Assembly: GCF_015668515.1 (NCBI RefSeq)
Contig: NZ_JADPFO010000001.1
Span: forward strand, 320,425-384,424
From: Paraclostridium tenue
GTDB lineage: Bacteria; Bacillota; Clostridia; Peptostreptococcales; Peptostreptococcaceae
DNA: 64,000 nucleotides
Direction: 5' to 3'
Numbering within the stretch: position 1 is the first letter of the stretch; each line of letters opens with the position of its first letter. Below, piece after piece: positions 53,051 through 61,613 of the stretch. The translations under genes and the position numbers were made by a program. The notes beneath the pieces were generated by a model that worked only from the letters and a program-made list of their open reading frames with translations, ran no database searches and was not told the origin of the DNA.

Positions 53051-54316
53051 CTAGAAACGAATTACTAGATAAATAGTTGAAATAATTATTGATAAAATCA
53101 TAAGCGGAAAACCTATTTTAAAGTACTCTTTAAATGTTATTGGATATCCATTTTTTTGACCAATATTAGATAAAACAATATTAGCAGAAGCACCTATTAA
53201 TGTACCATTTCCTCCTAAGCAAGCACCTAAAGATGTAGCCCACCAAATTGGAGTTACATCAACACCTTGAGATTGCATGGTTAAAATTAGTGGTATCAAT
53301 GTAGCGACAAATGGTATATTGTCCAGGAAAGATGATATTATAGCTGATAACCAAAGGATTACTAACATAGTAATTATTAAGTGACCCTTTGTAGCATTTA
53401 TTAAGTATTCAGCTATAAAGTTTATAATACCTACCTCTACAAGACCACCAACCACAATAAACAAACCTCCAAAGAATGCTATTGTAGACCATTCAATACT
53501 TGAAAGAATTTCATCTACATCTTGTTTACCTATAAAAATCATTATAGTAGCACCTGTTAGTGCAACTACACTTGATTCAATGTGAATTATGTTGTGAAGA
53601 GCAAATCCAAGCAAAATAAATATCATCATAATTATGCTTTTAATAAGCAAGGATTTATCTTTTATTGCTTTATTTTCATCTAGAGATAATATTTCTTCTT
53701 TATATATAGCCTCTACAACTAAGTGTTTTTTAAATACAAACTTAAAACAGATAATAGTAGCAAATAGTAATATTATAACTATAGGGCCAAGATTAACTAC
53801 AAAATCCATAAAACTTAAATTAGCAGCGCTACCTATCATTATATTTGGTGGATCACCTATTAAAGTTGATGTACCACCTATGTTAGAAGCTAATATTTGA
53901 GTAATTAAAAATGGAGTAGGGTTTATTTTTAATATTTGAGTTATAACTATAGTCATTGGGCCGATTAACAAAACAGTAGTTACGTTGTCTAAAATAGCAG
54001 ATAAAATTGCTGTTAATACCATAAAACAAAGCATTATTTTCCATGGATCACCTTTTGATTTTTTTGATGAAAAGATTGCTATATACTCAAATAATCCGGA
54101 GTTTTTTACAACTGATACAAAAAGCATCATGCCTATTAAAACACCAATAGTATTGAAATCAATATGTTTAAGTCCGTTTTCAAATGATACGATATTAAAT
54201 ATTAACATAAGCAAAGCACCTGCCACAGCAGCAACAGCTCTGTTTACTTTTTCAGATATAATAGCTATCATAACCAGTAAAAATATAGATATGGCTATTA
54301 TTTGATTGATGTACAT
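53051..54316 (-). CDS. ArsB/NhaD-family ion transporter
   Basis: 421 residues, about eleven membrane helices. Two repeats each with a re-entrant motif: LDNVTTVLLIGPMTIVI with NIGGTSTLIGDPPNIMIG, and LDNIPFVATLIPLI with ACLGGNGTLIGASANIVLS. This is the ion transporter superfamily layout of ArsB/NhaD and related permeases (sodium/proton or anion exchange). Substrate cannot be fixed. AGGAGGC precedes the start. Confidence 0.88.
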   Translation of the reverse strand: MYINQIIAISIFLLVMIAIISEKVNRAVAAVAGALLMLIFNIVSFENGLKHIDFNTIGVLIGMMLFVSVVKNSGLFEYIAIFSSKKSKGDPWKIMLCFMVLTAILSAILDNVTTVLLIGPMTIVITQILKINPTPFLITQILASNIGGTSTLIGDPPNIMIGSAANLSFMDFVVNLGPIVIILLFATIICFKFVFKKHLVVEAIYKEEILSLDENKAIKDKSLLIKSIIMMIFILLGFALHNIIHIESSVVALTGATIMIFIGKQDVDEILSSIEWSTIAFFGGLFIVVGGLVEVGIINFIAEYLINATKGHLIITMLVILWLSAIISSFLDNIPFVATLIPLILTMQSQGVDVTPIWWATSLGACLGGNGTLIGASANIVLSNIGQKNGYPITFKEYFKIGFPLMILSIIISTIYLVIRF

Positions 54317-54538
54317 GACTATCGCCTCCTTAGTAAGTTTAAAAACTTAAAGTTAATAATTAAAGTATAGTTAAAAGCTTGAAATGTTACAGAAATTAAA
54401 AAAGTTCTTAAAATAATTATTTTTATTAATACTTTAAAGATGTATCTATAACATAAATAATCACTATATACTAAAATAAACATATTATAATGTATAGCTA
54501 TATGCCACTAAATTAGTTTTAATATAGGGGATGACGAT

Positions 54539-54916
54539 ATGAATGAAAATACAAAACAAATAGAATTGAAACTTAAAAAAGAAGAGATAGAAGCTATAAA
54601 ATTAGTGGATATAGAAAAAATAAAAATAAAAACTTGTGCTAAAAAAATGAAAATGTCAGCGGAAGAATTTAATGAAACATTAAATAGTGCAAGAACTAAA
54701 ATAGCAAAAAGTATAGGAAAAGATAATGTAATAAAGATTATATTAGAAGAAGAACAAATAGATAATAATTTATACTTTACATTTAGGTGTGCAACTTGTG
54801 GAACTATATATAAAGTAACAGGTTATGAAGAAAGAATAGCTTGTCCACTTTGCACAAGTAATAAAGTTATGAGTGCAGAAGAAGCTGGATTTGATAAAAA
54901 AAGTTATTGGTTATAA
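54539..54916 (+). CDS. DUF134-like HTH plus zinc-ribbon protein
   Basis: 125 residues. The N-terminal half (EEIEAIKLVDIEKIKIKT then CAKKMKMSAEEFNETLNSAR) is a helix-turn-helix like that of DUF134 proteins. The C-terminal half has CATC and CPLC as a zinc ribbon. A small regulator is likely. AGGGGATGACG precedes the ATG. The next gene is tldD, 60 bp on. Confidence 0.7.
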   Translation: MNENTKQIELKLKKEEIEAIKLVDIEKIKIKTCAKKMKMSAEEFNETLNSARTKIAKSIGKDNVIKIILEEEQIDNNLYFTFRCATCGTIYKVTGYEERIACPLCTSNKVMSAEEAGFDKKSYWL

Positions 54917-54976
54917 ATGCCAGTAACTTTTTTTATGATACAATTAAAGTAATAGTGAAAAAATAGGAGGAATAAT

Positions 54977-56368
54977 ATGATTTCAAGAGAAATAGCTTCT
55001 AAGGTTTTATCAAAGTGTTTGATAACTGGTGGAGATTTTGCAGAAATATTTGAAGAGGATACAATAAGTAATTCTATAGGATTAATAGATAGTAAAGTTG
55101 AAAATGCACTAGGTGGAAGAAGTTATGGTATAGGCATAAGAATATTTAAAAATTTCAAAAGTGTTTATGCTTATACTAATGATAACTCTTTATCATCTCT
55201 TTTAGATACAGCTTATAAAGCAGCATTGGCACTAGGTAGTTTAAAAGAAGAGAAATCGATAGTTATAAATAATAGTGTTAACTATGAGAATATGCACAAC
55301 ATAAAATTATATCCAAATGCTATAGACTATGAAAAAAAAATAAAAGTAATGAAAGAAGCGTATAAAAGTGCAAAAGATTATAGTAAAGATATATCACAAG
55401 TAAATGTAACTTACTTAGATAAAGCACAAAAAATATTAGTTGCAAATAGTGAAGGTTTATATATAGAAGATGAAAGAATAAGAACAAGACTTGGGATAAG
55501 TGCTGTAGCTTCTAAGGGAAATGAAAATCAAACAGGATTTGAAGGGCCAGGCAGAGCAAAAGGATTTGAAATGTTTGAAGAAATAGACCCAATTTTCTAT
55601 GGAAAAGAAGCTGCAAGAACAGCTCATACTATGCTACATGCAAGAAATTGTCCTGCAGGTAAAATGACTGTTGCAATAGACAATGGATTTGGAGGAGTTA
55701 TATTTCATGAAGCTTGTGGACATTCACTAGAAGCAACATCAGTAGCTAAAGGAAATTCAGTATTTTCAGGAAAACTAGGAGAACAAATTGCTTCAACAAA
55801 AGTAACAGCAATAGATGATGGAACACTAGCTAATCATTGGGGATCTAGCAATATAGATGATGAAGGTAACTTTACAAAGAAAAATGTATTAATAGAAAAT
55901 GGAATTTTAAAATCATATATGATAGATAAATTAAATGGAAGACGAATGAATATGGAACCAACAGGAAGTTCTCGTAGACAAAGTTATAAATATGCTCCAA
56001 CATCAAGAATGACTAACACGTACATAGCACCAGGAGATGACAATCCAGAAGATATAATAAAGTCAATAGATAATGGTCTATATGCTAAAAAAATGGGCGG
56101 AGGATCTGTAAATCCAGTTACTGGAGAGTTTAACTTTGCAGTAGCAGAAGGATATATTGTAAAAAATGGTCAGATACAAGAACCTGTAAGAGGTGCTAGT
56201 TTAATAGGTAAAGGTAGCGATGTACTTATGAATATAGATATGGTTGGAAATAATTTAGCTCAAGCTCAAGGTATGTGTGGTTCATCATCAGGAAGTATAC
56301 CAACAAACGTAGGGCAACCTATGATAAGAGTTAAAGAAATTACTGTAGGTGGAAGATCGGAGGAATAG
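54977..56368 (+). CDS. tldD: Metalloprotease TldD
   Basis: 463 residues. The metal-binding HEACGH (H244-H249) within GVIFHEACGHSLEA is intact, with the typical VAIDNGFGG before it and MCGSSSGSIPTNVGQP near the end. TldD forms a heterodimer with PmbA/TldE that cleaves unfolded peptides. AGGAGG precedes ATG; the partner gene starts 2 bp after its stop. Confidence 0.95.
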   Translation: MISREIASKVLSKCLITGGDFAEIFEEDTISNSIGLIDSKVENALGGRSYGIGIRIFKNFKSVYAYTNDNSLSSLLDTAYKAALALGSLKEEKSIVINNSVNYENMHNIKLYPNAIDYEKKIKVMKEAYKSAKDYSKDISQVNVTYLDKAQKILVANSEGLYIEDERIRTRLGISAVASKGNENQTGFEGPGRAKGFEMFEEIDPIFYGKEAARTAHTMLHARNCPAGKMTVAIDNGFGGVIFHEACGHSLEATSVAKGNSVFSGKLGEQIASTKVTAIDDGTLANHWGSSNIDDEGNFTKKNVLIENGILKSYMIDKLNGRRMNMEPTGSSRRQSYKYAPTSRMTNTYIAPGDDNPEDIIKSIDNGLYAKKMGGGSVNPVTGEFNFAVAEGYIVKNGQIQEPVRGASLIGKGSDVLMNIDMVGNNLAQAQGMCGSSSGSIPTNVGQPMIRVKEITVGGRSEE

Positions 56369-56370
56369 TT

Positions 56371-57714
56371 ATGGACTTTAAAGAATTTAAAAATATACTG
56401 TTTGAGAAAGCTTTAAATGAAGGTTTTGAAGACTGTGAAATTTATTACACTGATGGTGAAGATATAAGTATAACAGTTTATGAAGGTGAAGTAGAAAAGT
56501 ATAATTTAGATAAATCTTTTGGATTGTCATTTAGGGGAATGCTAAATGGTAAGATGGGATATTCATATACTGAAATTTTAGATGATAAGGCTATAGATAT
56601 GCTTATAAAAAATGCAAAGGAAGCATCTAAATGCATAGAGAGTACTGATGAACAGTTTATATATGAAGGTGACAAAAATTATAGTAAAGTTCAAACTTAT
56701 TCAGAAAAACTAGAAAACATAGATGCGGCGAAATTAATAGAAATTGTATTAGATTTAGAAAAACAAACTAAAGAATATAGTGATAAAGTAGTTAATATAA
56801 GTAGTTGTAAAGTATCTTATAGTTCTTCTAAAAATGGAATATATAATACTAAAGGTTTAGAGTTAAGTAATAAGGGGAATTTAATTATAGCATATGTTAT
56901 TCCTATAGTTGAAGATAATAACGAAAAGCAAGATGGAATGGGATATAAGATAGCTGATTCTTTAGAAGAAATAGATACTAAAGAAATAGCAAAGCAAGGT
57001 GTAAAAGAAGCTTTATCTAAATTAGGTGGAAGTACTATTTCTTCAGGTAATTACAAAACTATAATATACAATGAAGCTATGGCTTCTTTACTTGAAACTT
57101 TTGCAGATATATTTAGTGGTGAGGCTGCTCAAAGAGGATTATCTTTATTGAAAGGAAAAGAAGGTGAGGTTATAGCATCTAATATTGTTTCAATAGTGGA
57201 TGACCCTCTGTTAGATAAAGGTTTAGCATCAACGCCTTTTGATGATGAAGGAGTTGCAACATTTAAAAAAGATATAGTATCAAATGGAGTCTTAAATACC
57301 CTATTACACAACTTAAAAACAGCTCATAAAGCTAATGTAAAAACTACAGGAAATGGATTTAAAGCATCGTATTCTTCTCCGGTAAGTGTAGAGCCTACGA
57401 ACTTTTATATAGAAAAGGGAGAAGCTAGTATAAAAGAGCTTATGAAAGAGGTTAAAGAAGGAATTATGGTAACAGATTTTGCAGGACTTCACTCTGGAGC
57501 AAACTCTATAACAGGTGATTTTTCTTTAGCAGCTAAAGGGTTTTATATAAAAGACGGGAAAAAAGAATATCCGGTAGAACAAATAACTGTTGCAGGAAAC
57601 TTTTTTGATTTATTAAAAAACATTAAATTTATAGGAAATGATCTAAGTTTTCCAATAAGTAGTGTGGGTTCGCCATCAGTTATAGTAGAAGGATTATCTA
57701 TAGCAGGTAAATAG
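56371..57714 (+). CDS. pmbA: PmbA/TldE, TldD partner
   Basis: 447 residues with the same fold as TldD but without the HExxxH motif. Key blocks are YEGEVEKYNLDKSFGLSFRG, LASTPFDDEGVATFKKDIV and GLHSGANSITGDFSLAAKGF. The non-catalytic subunit of the TldD/TldE protease. GGAGGAA lies inside the end of tldD. A terminator follows at 57735. Confidence 0.94.
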   Translation: MDFKEFKNILFEKALNEGFEDCEIYYTDGEDISITVYEGEVEKYNLDKSFGLSFRGMLNGKMGYSYTEILDDKAIDMLIKNAKEASKCIESTDEQFIYEGDKNYSKVQTYSEKLENIDAAKLIEIVLDLEKQTKEYSDKVVNISSCKVSYSSSKNGIYNTKGLELSNKGNLIIAYVIPIVEDNNEKQDGMGYKIADSLEEIDTKEIAKQGVKEALSKLGGSTISSGNYKTIIYNEAMASLLETFADIFSGEAAQRGLSLLKGKEGEVIASNIVSIVDDPLLDKGLASTPFDDEGVATFKKDIVSNGVLNTLLHNLKTAHKANVKTTGNGFKASYSSPVSVEPTNFYIEKGEASIKELMKEVKEGIMVTDFAGLHSGANSITGDFSLAAKGFYIKDGKKEYPVEQITVAGNFFDLLKNIKFIGNDLSFPISSVGSPSVIVEGLSIAGK

Positions 57715-57734
57715 TGTAGAATTTATATAAGTAT

Positions 57735-57764
57735 AAAGTACTCATTAAAATGGGTACTTTTTTA
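57735..57764 (+). terminator. Terminator after tldD-pmbA
   Basis: AAAGTACTCATT pairs with ATGGGTACTTT, followed by TTTT. Confidence 0.75.
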
Positions 57765-57917
57765 TTAAAGCAATAAATATTAAAACTTGAAGAAAATTAT
57801 CTTTATACATATTGTAATAATATACAAATTTAAATAGTTAAAAGTGAATAGATTTAATAAGTATATGAGAATAATAACTTTAGTTTTTAAAAATAATTTT
57901 ACACAAGGAGTTATAAA

Positions 57918-58409
57918 ATGAAAAAGATAATTATTTCAATTCTTATAGTAAGTACTTCATTTATGTTTATTAAATTTGATAACTCATATAATATTTATGC
58001 TGAAAGATTATTAAATCAACCTCAAAAAATAGAAGAAACTTATTTAAATGAATTGACTAAAATAAGAGATCAAATATATATATTAAGTTCTAATTCACTT
58101 AAAGCTGTAATTAATAAGCAAGATAAAACTAGTTTATTTAAGGAATCTACATTTATAAACAGTCAAATAAGAAATCTTAGAATTCAATTATCAGAATATC
58201 ACAAAACAGAGAGTGGAAATATAGAAAAAAATCCTTTAGCATTAGCATTTTTAAATACATTAAATTATTATAGCATGTCTTTATCTTACTTATTATGCTT
58301 TTTAAATACAGACTCATCATCTGAGGGAAATAAATCTTTACAAAGTTATTATTTTAGTAAAGCTTCTGGAGATCAAATTTTACTGTGGGTTAAATCACAA
58401 ATAAAATAA
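57918..58409 (+). CDS. Putative secreted helical protein
   Basis: 163 residues. Signal sequence (KKIIISILIVSTSFMF) followed by a helical mature region (EETYLNELTKIRDQIYILSS and IRNLRIQLSEYHK). No cysteine-rich or enzymatic motif. No family is recognised. CACAAGGAG precedes the start. Confidence 0.65.
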   Translation: MKKIIISILIVSTSFMFIKFDNSYNIYAERLLNQPQKIEETYLNELTKIRDQIYILSSNSLKAVINKQDKTSLFKESTFINSQIRNLRIQLSEYHKTESGNIEKNPLALAFLNTLNYYSMSLSYLLCFLNTDSSSEGNKSLQSYYFSKASGDQILLWVKSQIK

Positions 58410-58519
58410 CTTTAAGAATATATCAAAAATGTAAGCAAATTTAAATGTTTTTGTAAGGGTTTTTTTAGGTTAAGTATGTATAATAAACTTGTCAAATAAA
58501 ACATTGGGTGGAATTATAC

Positions 58520-58612
58520 ATGACAATAAGATTGGGTGGATTAATTATAGTTCCATTTATATTAGCAGCATGGGGCTGGATTAGTAGGAAATCAATTAGA
58601 AAGTATAAATGA
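58520..58612 (+). CDS. Tiny membrane peptide, copy 1 (frameshifted)
   Basis: 30 residues: MTIRLGGLIIVPFILAAWGW then a basic tail. GGTGG lies about 8 bases before ATG. The DNA is related to 60195-60293, including about 80 bases upstream and 25 bases after the stop. Compared with that copy, one extra base after the GCAGCA codons shifts the frame and changes the C-terminus. The single hydrophobic helix suggests membrane location. A type I toxin or a small membrane regulator is possible. A terminator follows at 58648. The gap 58682-58918 shows only A/T-rich DNA. Confidence 0.45.
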   Translation: MTIRLGGLIIVPFILAAWGWISRKSIRKYK

Positions 58613-58647
58613 ACAATAATTATATAGATATGAAAGTTTAAACAATA

Positions 58648-58681
58648 AAAAGTAGTAGGCTTATGAACCTACTACTTTTTT
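58648..58681 (+). terminator. Terminator
   Basis: AAAAGTAGTAGG pairs with CCTACTACTTTTTT after the tiny peptide gene. Confidence 0.8.
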
Positions 58682-58918
58682 ACAGTCTATTTATATAAAA
58701 AACATATATAATAGTACGATATATAATTTAAATATTTTTATTAGTTGTTTTGGTAATTGTAAATTCGGGATTTCAGATTCTTTGTTAAATGAAAATAAGA
58801 GTATACTATCCAAGTATTCTTACTAAAAAACACCAATTTAATTCTAAAAATTTACAATATTTTACATAAATGTTAATATATACTTGTTACGGTTATAAAT
58901 AAACATGGAGGAGAAGTT

Positions 58919-59785
58919 ATGAAGTTAAAAAAATTGCTTATATCTAGTGTATTAGCTTTAGGGCTAGTGGTAACTAGTATGTCTGTATCTAATGCAGATA
59001 CTAAGAAAGGTTGGATACAAAATTCAGACAAATGGTACTATTTTGATAGTAATGGTATTATGCAAACTGGCTGGAAGTTAGTTTCAGGTAAATGGTATTA
59101 CTTAGAATCAGATGGAACAATGGCGACTGGTTGGAAGCAAATAGGTGGTGCATGGTATTATCTAGAGCCAAACGGAGTAATGGCAACAGGTTGGAAACAG
59201 TTAGGAAATACATGGTACTATCTTAATCCAAATGGAACAATGGCAACAGATTGGCAACAAATTGAAGGTTCATGGTATTATTTATGTACTTCAGGTGCTA
59301 TGCAAACAGGATGGTTGGAATCCAATGGCATTTGGTATTACTTAAAACAAAATGGTGTGATGTCAACTGGTTGGGAGCAAGTGAACTATACTTATTATTA
59401 CTTTAATCGATCAGGAAGAATGAAAACAGGGTGGTTAGATGATATGGGAACTTGGTATTATCTAAATCATAAGGGTATGATGGTTACAGGATGGCACCAA
59501 TTAGATGGATCATGGTATTATTTCTATGGAAATGGTATGATGGCTACAAATACAACTATAGATGGCTGGCATATAGGATCTAATGGAATCGCTACATATA
59601 TAAGCAATGGTGGAAATTCAGGTTTATCTGATAATAGTACTGTTTTCATAACTCCAGGTGGAAAAAGCTACCATTCATCTAAGAATTGTGCAACTTTAAA
59701 GAATAGTAAAACTATATTAAGCATGACACTAAGAGAAGCCAAAAACAAAGGTAAGAGTGATCCTTGTAATGTATGTGTTAGATAA
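58919..59785 (+). CDS. Exported cell-wall-binding repeat protein
   Basis: 288 residues. Signal peptide (KLKKLLISSVLALGLVV, cleavage near SNADT), then about nine repeats of 20 residues (GWKQIGGAWYYLEPNGVMAT type) as in choline-binding/CW_7-type domains of clostridial toxins and lysins. The C-terminal 50 residues form a separate domain (PGGKSYHSSKNCATL...PCNVC) with three cysteines and a histidine, a likely metal site. There is no hydrolase domain, so this is a surface or wall-bound binder. GGAGGAG precedes ATG. It lies between two copies of the tiny peptide gene. Confidence 0.85.
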   Translation: MKLKKLLISSVLALGLVVTSMSVSNADTKKGWIQNSDKWYYFDSNGIMQTGWKLVSGKWYYLESDGTMATGWKQIGGAWYYLEPNGVMATGWKQLGNTWYYLNPNGTMATDWQQIEGSWYYLCTSGAMQTGWLESNGIWYYLKQNGVMSTGWEQVNYTYYYFNRSGRMKTGWLDDMGTWYYLNHKGMMVTGWHQLDGSWYYFYGNGMMATNTTIDGWHIGSNGIATYISNGGNSGLSDNSTVFITPGGKSYHSSKNCATLKNSKTILSMTLREAKNKGKSDPCNVCVR

Positions 59786-59792
59786 AAAGTAA

Positions 59793-59825
59793 CGTAGTAG
59801 GCTAAATGGCTTACTACATTTTTTG
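59793..59825 (+). terminator. Terminator
   Basis: GTAGTAGGC pairs with GCTTACTAC, followed by ATTTTTT. The remaining gap to 60194 shows A/T-rich DNA and the upstream part of the repeated peptide block. Confidence 0.75.
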
Positions 59826-60194
59826 TCTTACTTAGTTGAAAAACTTCCTAAAATAGTGTTTATTTTAAGTAAAACAAGGTATAAATATATTATAGAAAAC
59901 TAAACAAATCAACTTTAAGATTAAAAACAGATTTCCTTAAGGAGATAAATAACCTTGAGAGCTTAAATGCTATTTGCAGTGATACTCTAATAGGTTAATT
60001 ATTTATATAGCATGGAATCTAAATTTGATTTATTTAGTTTTCTTTTTTTATGTCTAACAATTATTTAAAGAAAAATGAAACAGAAATAAATGCATCAAAA
60101 ATGTAAGGAATGTTTAAGGTTGACGCAAGGCTTTTTTAAGATTAAACATGTACAATAGACTCATCAAATAAATAAAACATTGGAGTGGTTATAT

Positions 60195-60293
60195 ATGACA
60201 ATAATATTAGAAATTTTGATGATAGTACCATTTATATTAGCAGCAGGAGCTGGATTAGTAGAAAGCCAATTAGAAAGCATAAATGAACAATAA
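60195..60293 (+). CDS. Tiny membrane peptide, copy 2
   Basis: 32 residues: MTIILEILMIVPFILAAGAG then LVESQLESINEQ. GGAGTGG lies about 6 bases before ATG. It shares VPFILAA and flanking DNA with copy 1 at 58520, but its C-terminus is acidic and in the other frame. One hydrophobic helix. No known family. Confidence 0.5.
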   Translation: MTIILEILMIVPFILAAGAGLVESQLESINEQ

Positions 60294-60441
60294 TTATATA
60301 GATATAAAGCATCCATCAAGTTAGGTGCTTTTTTATTTTAAAAATTAAAAAATGTAATTTTTATCACAAATTGACAAAAAGTGACACGTGCAATATTGTA
60401 TACTATTAATGATTTATATTAATTGAAGGAGAATTATCATA

Positions 60442-60930
60442 ATGAGTAAAAAAGTATTAGGATTAGTTTTAGCAGGTGTATTAGCTTTAGGAGTTGTTGG
60501 ATGTTCTAGTTCAAAAGGAGACACTAAAGCAAATGAAAATATAACTAAAGAGGAAGTGAGTTCTAAGAAAGATATACCAGAAGGGCTAGATAAAGAAATA
60601 GGTAATGGTGACGTAGTTTTATCTACAACTGGAGGAACAACTGAAAATGGAAATATTCCAACTGTATTTGTAGGACAAGATACTCAATTAGATCAAATAG
60701 GTTTGTCTAGTGAAAATTTAGATGGTAGTAAATTATCGTATGTATATATAGATGGTATGCTTAATACTAAAGAACAACTTGGAGAAATGTCTCAAACTAC
60801 AATAACATTACAAGATAATTCGTTAAAAGAAGGAAAACACAAGGTAGAAGTTGTGCAATATGATAACGACGAACAGACAGGAACTCCTGTAACTTATAAA
60901 GTTGTAAATTATGAAGTGAAAAATAAATAA
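60442..60930 (+). CDS. Putative lipoprotein
   Basis: 162 residues. Signal with lipobox LGVVGC (C21), then a Ser/Lys/Glu-rich linker and a C-terminal strand domain (SYVYIDGMLNTKEQL, ITLQDNSLKEGKHKVEVVQY). Anchored to the outer face of the membrane. No family is recognised. GAAGGAGAA precedes ATG. Confidence 0.75.
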   Translation: MSKKVLGLVLAGVLALGVVGCSSSKGDTKANENITKEEVSSKKDIPEGLDKEIGNGDVVLSTTGGTTENGNIPTVFVGQDTQLDQIGLSSENLDGSKLSYVYIDGMLNTKEQLGEMSQTTITLQDNSLKEGKHKVEVVQYDNDEQTGTPVTYKVVNYEVKNK

Positions 60931-60931
60931 T

Positions 60932-60976
60932 AAAAATTACTCCAGAGTACATATGTATTTTGGAGTAATTTTTTTA
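60932..60976 (+). terminator. Terminator
   Basis: AAAATTACTCCA pairs with TTGGAGTAATTTTTTT after the lipoprotein gene. Confidence 0.85.
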
Positions 60977-60977
60977 T

Positions 60978-61076
60978 AAGGACCATAAAGATAAAGTTTA
61001 TGCTAATAAGGATAAAGATTTGCAATCACTACCTCATGTTATAAAAGTTAATACTGAGGAACAAAATGTGGCATAA
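60978..61076 (+). pseudogene. Gene fragment, unknown
   Basis: A 32-codon open stretch ending at TAA (KDHKDKVYANKDKDLQSLP, then VIKVNTEEQNVA). No start or ribosome site, and it begins inside the previous terminator's T-run. It looks like the tail of a lost gene. A terminator-like hairpin follows (GGAGAG/CTCTCC, 61082-61099). Confidence 0.35.
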
Positions 61077-61080
61077 AAAT

Positions 61081-61110
61081 AGGAGAGCAGACACTCTCCT
61101 GTTTATTTTT
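61081..61110 (+). terminator. Terminator-like hairpin
   Basis: AGGAGAG pairs with CTCTCCT around CAGACA, then GTTTATTTTT. It follows the gene fragment. Confidence 0.65.
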
Positions 61111-61477
61111 GTATAATTTAAAATAGCGCAGAATGTGCCTAGGTTGCTATGAGCTAACATAAACACTTCACTCACATTCCGTCAAGTTAACTGCGTTACA
61201 CTTGCTACATGTTCGCTACGCATGTTATAGCATATGCTAAATGCATATAAAAAGTTGCATGTCCTTGTATAAAAAATTAAAAAAGACTAAGTTTTAGAAC
61301 TTAGTCTTTTGGAGTAATTTAAAGATTAAAATATTGAAATAAACGATTATTTATTGTAAAATAATTTTTGTTAGTCTAGTTGTAGATAACTTTAAAAGAC
61401 TAGACAAAAAACTAGACAAAACTTAAAAAATAATTACAGAAACGTTGAAAAATCTGGATAGTAAAAGCCTATCTAGG
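61111..61477 (+). other. Gene-free stretch with scar-like repeats
   Basis: No gene. GAATGTG/CACATTC arms at about 61129 and 61172, then GTTACACTTGCTA and TGCATGTCC (61256-61264) resemble 33600-33750. A terminator-like hairpin at 61280-61313 (AAAAGACTAAGTT/AACTTAGTCTTTT) and two adjacent ACTAGACAAAA units (61399, 61411) with an inverted AGTCTAGT at 61373 follow. The stretch may be the scar of a past insertion. Confidence 0.4.
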
Positions 61478-61513
61478 ACTTGTTCGAGAACCTCCAAGTA
61501 TAAAAAACTAAGG
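61478..61513 (+). promoter_or_regulatory. Class I preQ1 riboswitch aptamer
   Basis: P1 stem ACTTG/CAAGT (61478-61482, 61495-61499) closes a 12-base loop TTCGAGAACCTC; the tail is ATAAAAAACTAAGG. The loop keeps the UUCxAG...C.C pattern and the tail matches the known preQ1-I tail, including the C-T-A that pairs with the loop. It lies 100 bases before a queuosine-salvage gene, as expected. Downstream, CTAAGG can pair instead with CCTTAG (61545-61550), and a hairpin CTCCTT/AAGGAG (61582-61603) covers the ribosome site, so control is probably translational. Confidence 0.88.
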
Positions 61514-61581
61514 TATTTATATAGTGGCAGTATATAAGATATACCCTTAGCTATGACTTTTAGTTAAAAAGTTGTAAGGTT

Positions 61582-61606
61582 CTCCTTTATAAATTTTAAG
61601 GAGGAG
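61582..61606 (+). promoter_or_regulatory. Ribosome-site-sequestering hairpin
   Basis: CTCCTT (61582-61587) pairs with AAGGAG of the strong AAGGAGGAG site. AGGTTCTC (61577-61584) can instead pair with GAGAACCT in the aptamer loop (61486-61493), which would free the site when preQ1 is absent. The switching model is inferred from the pairings. Confidence 0.6.
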
Positions 61607-61613
61607 ATTTGTT

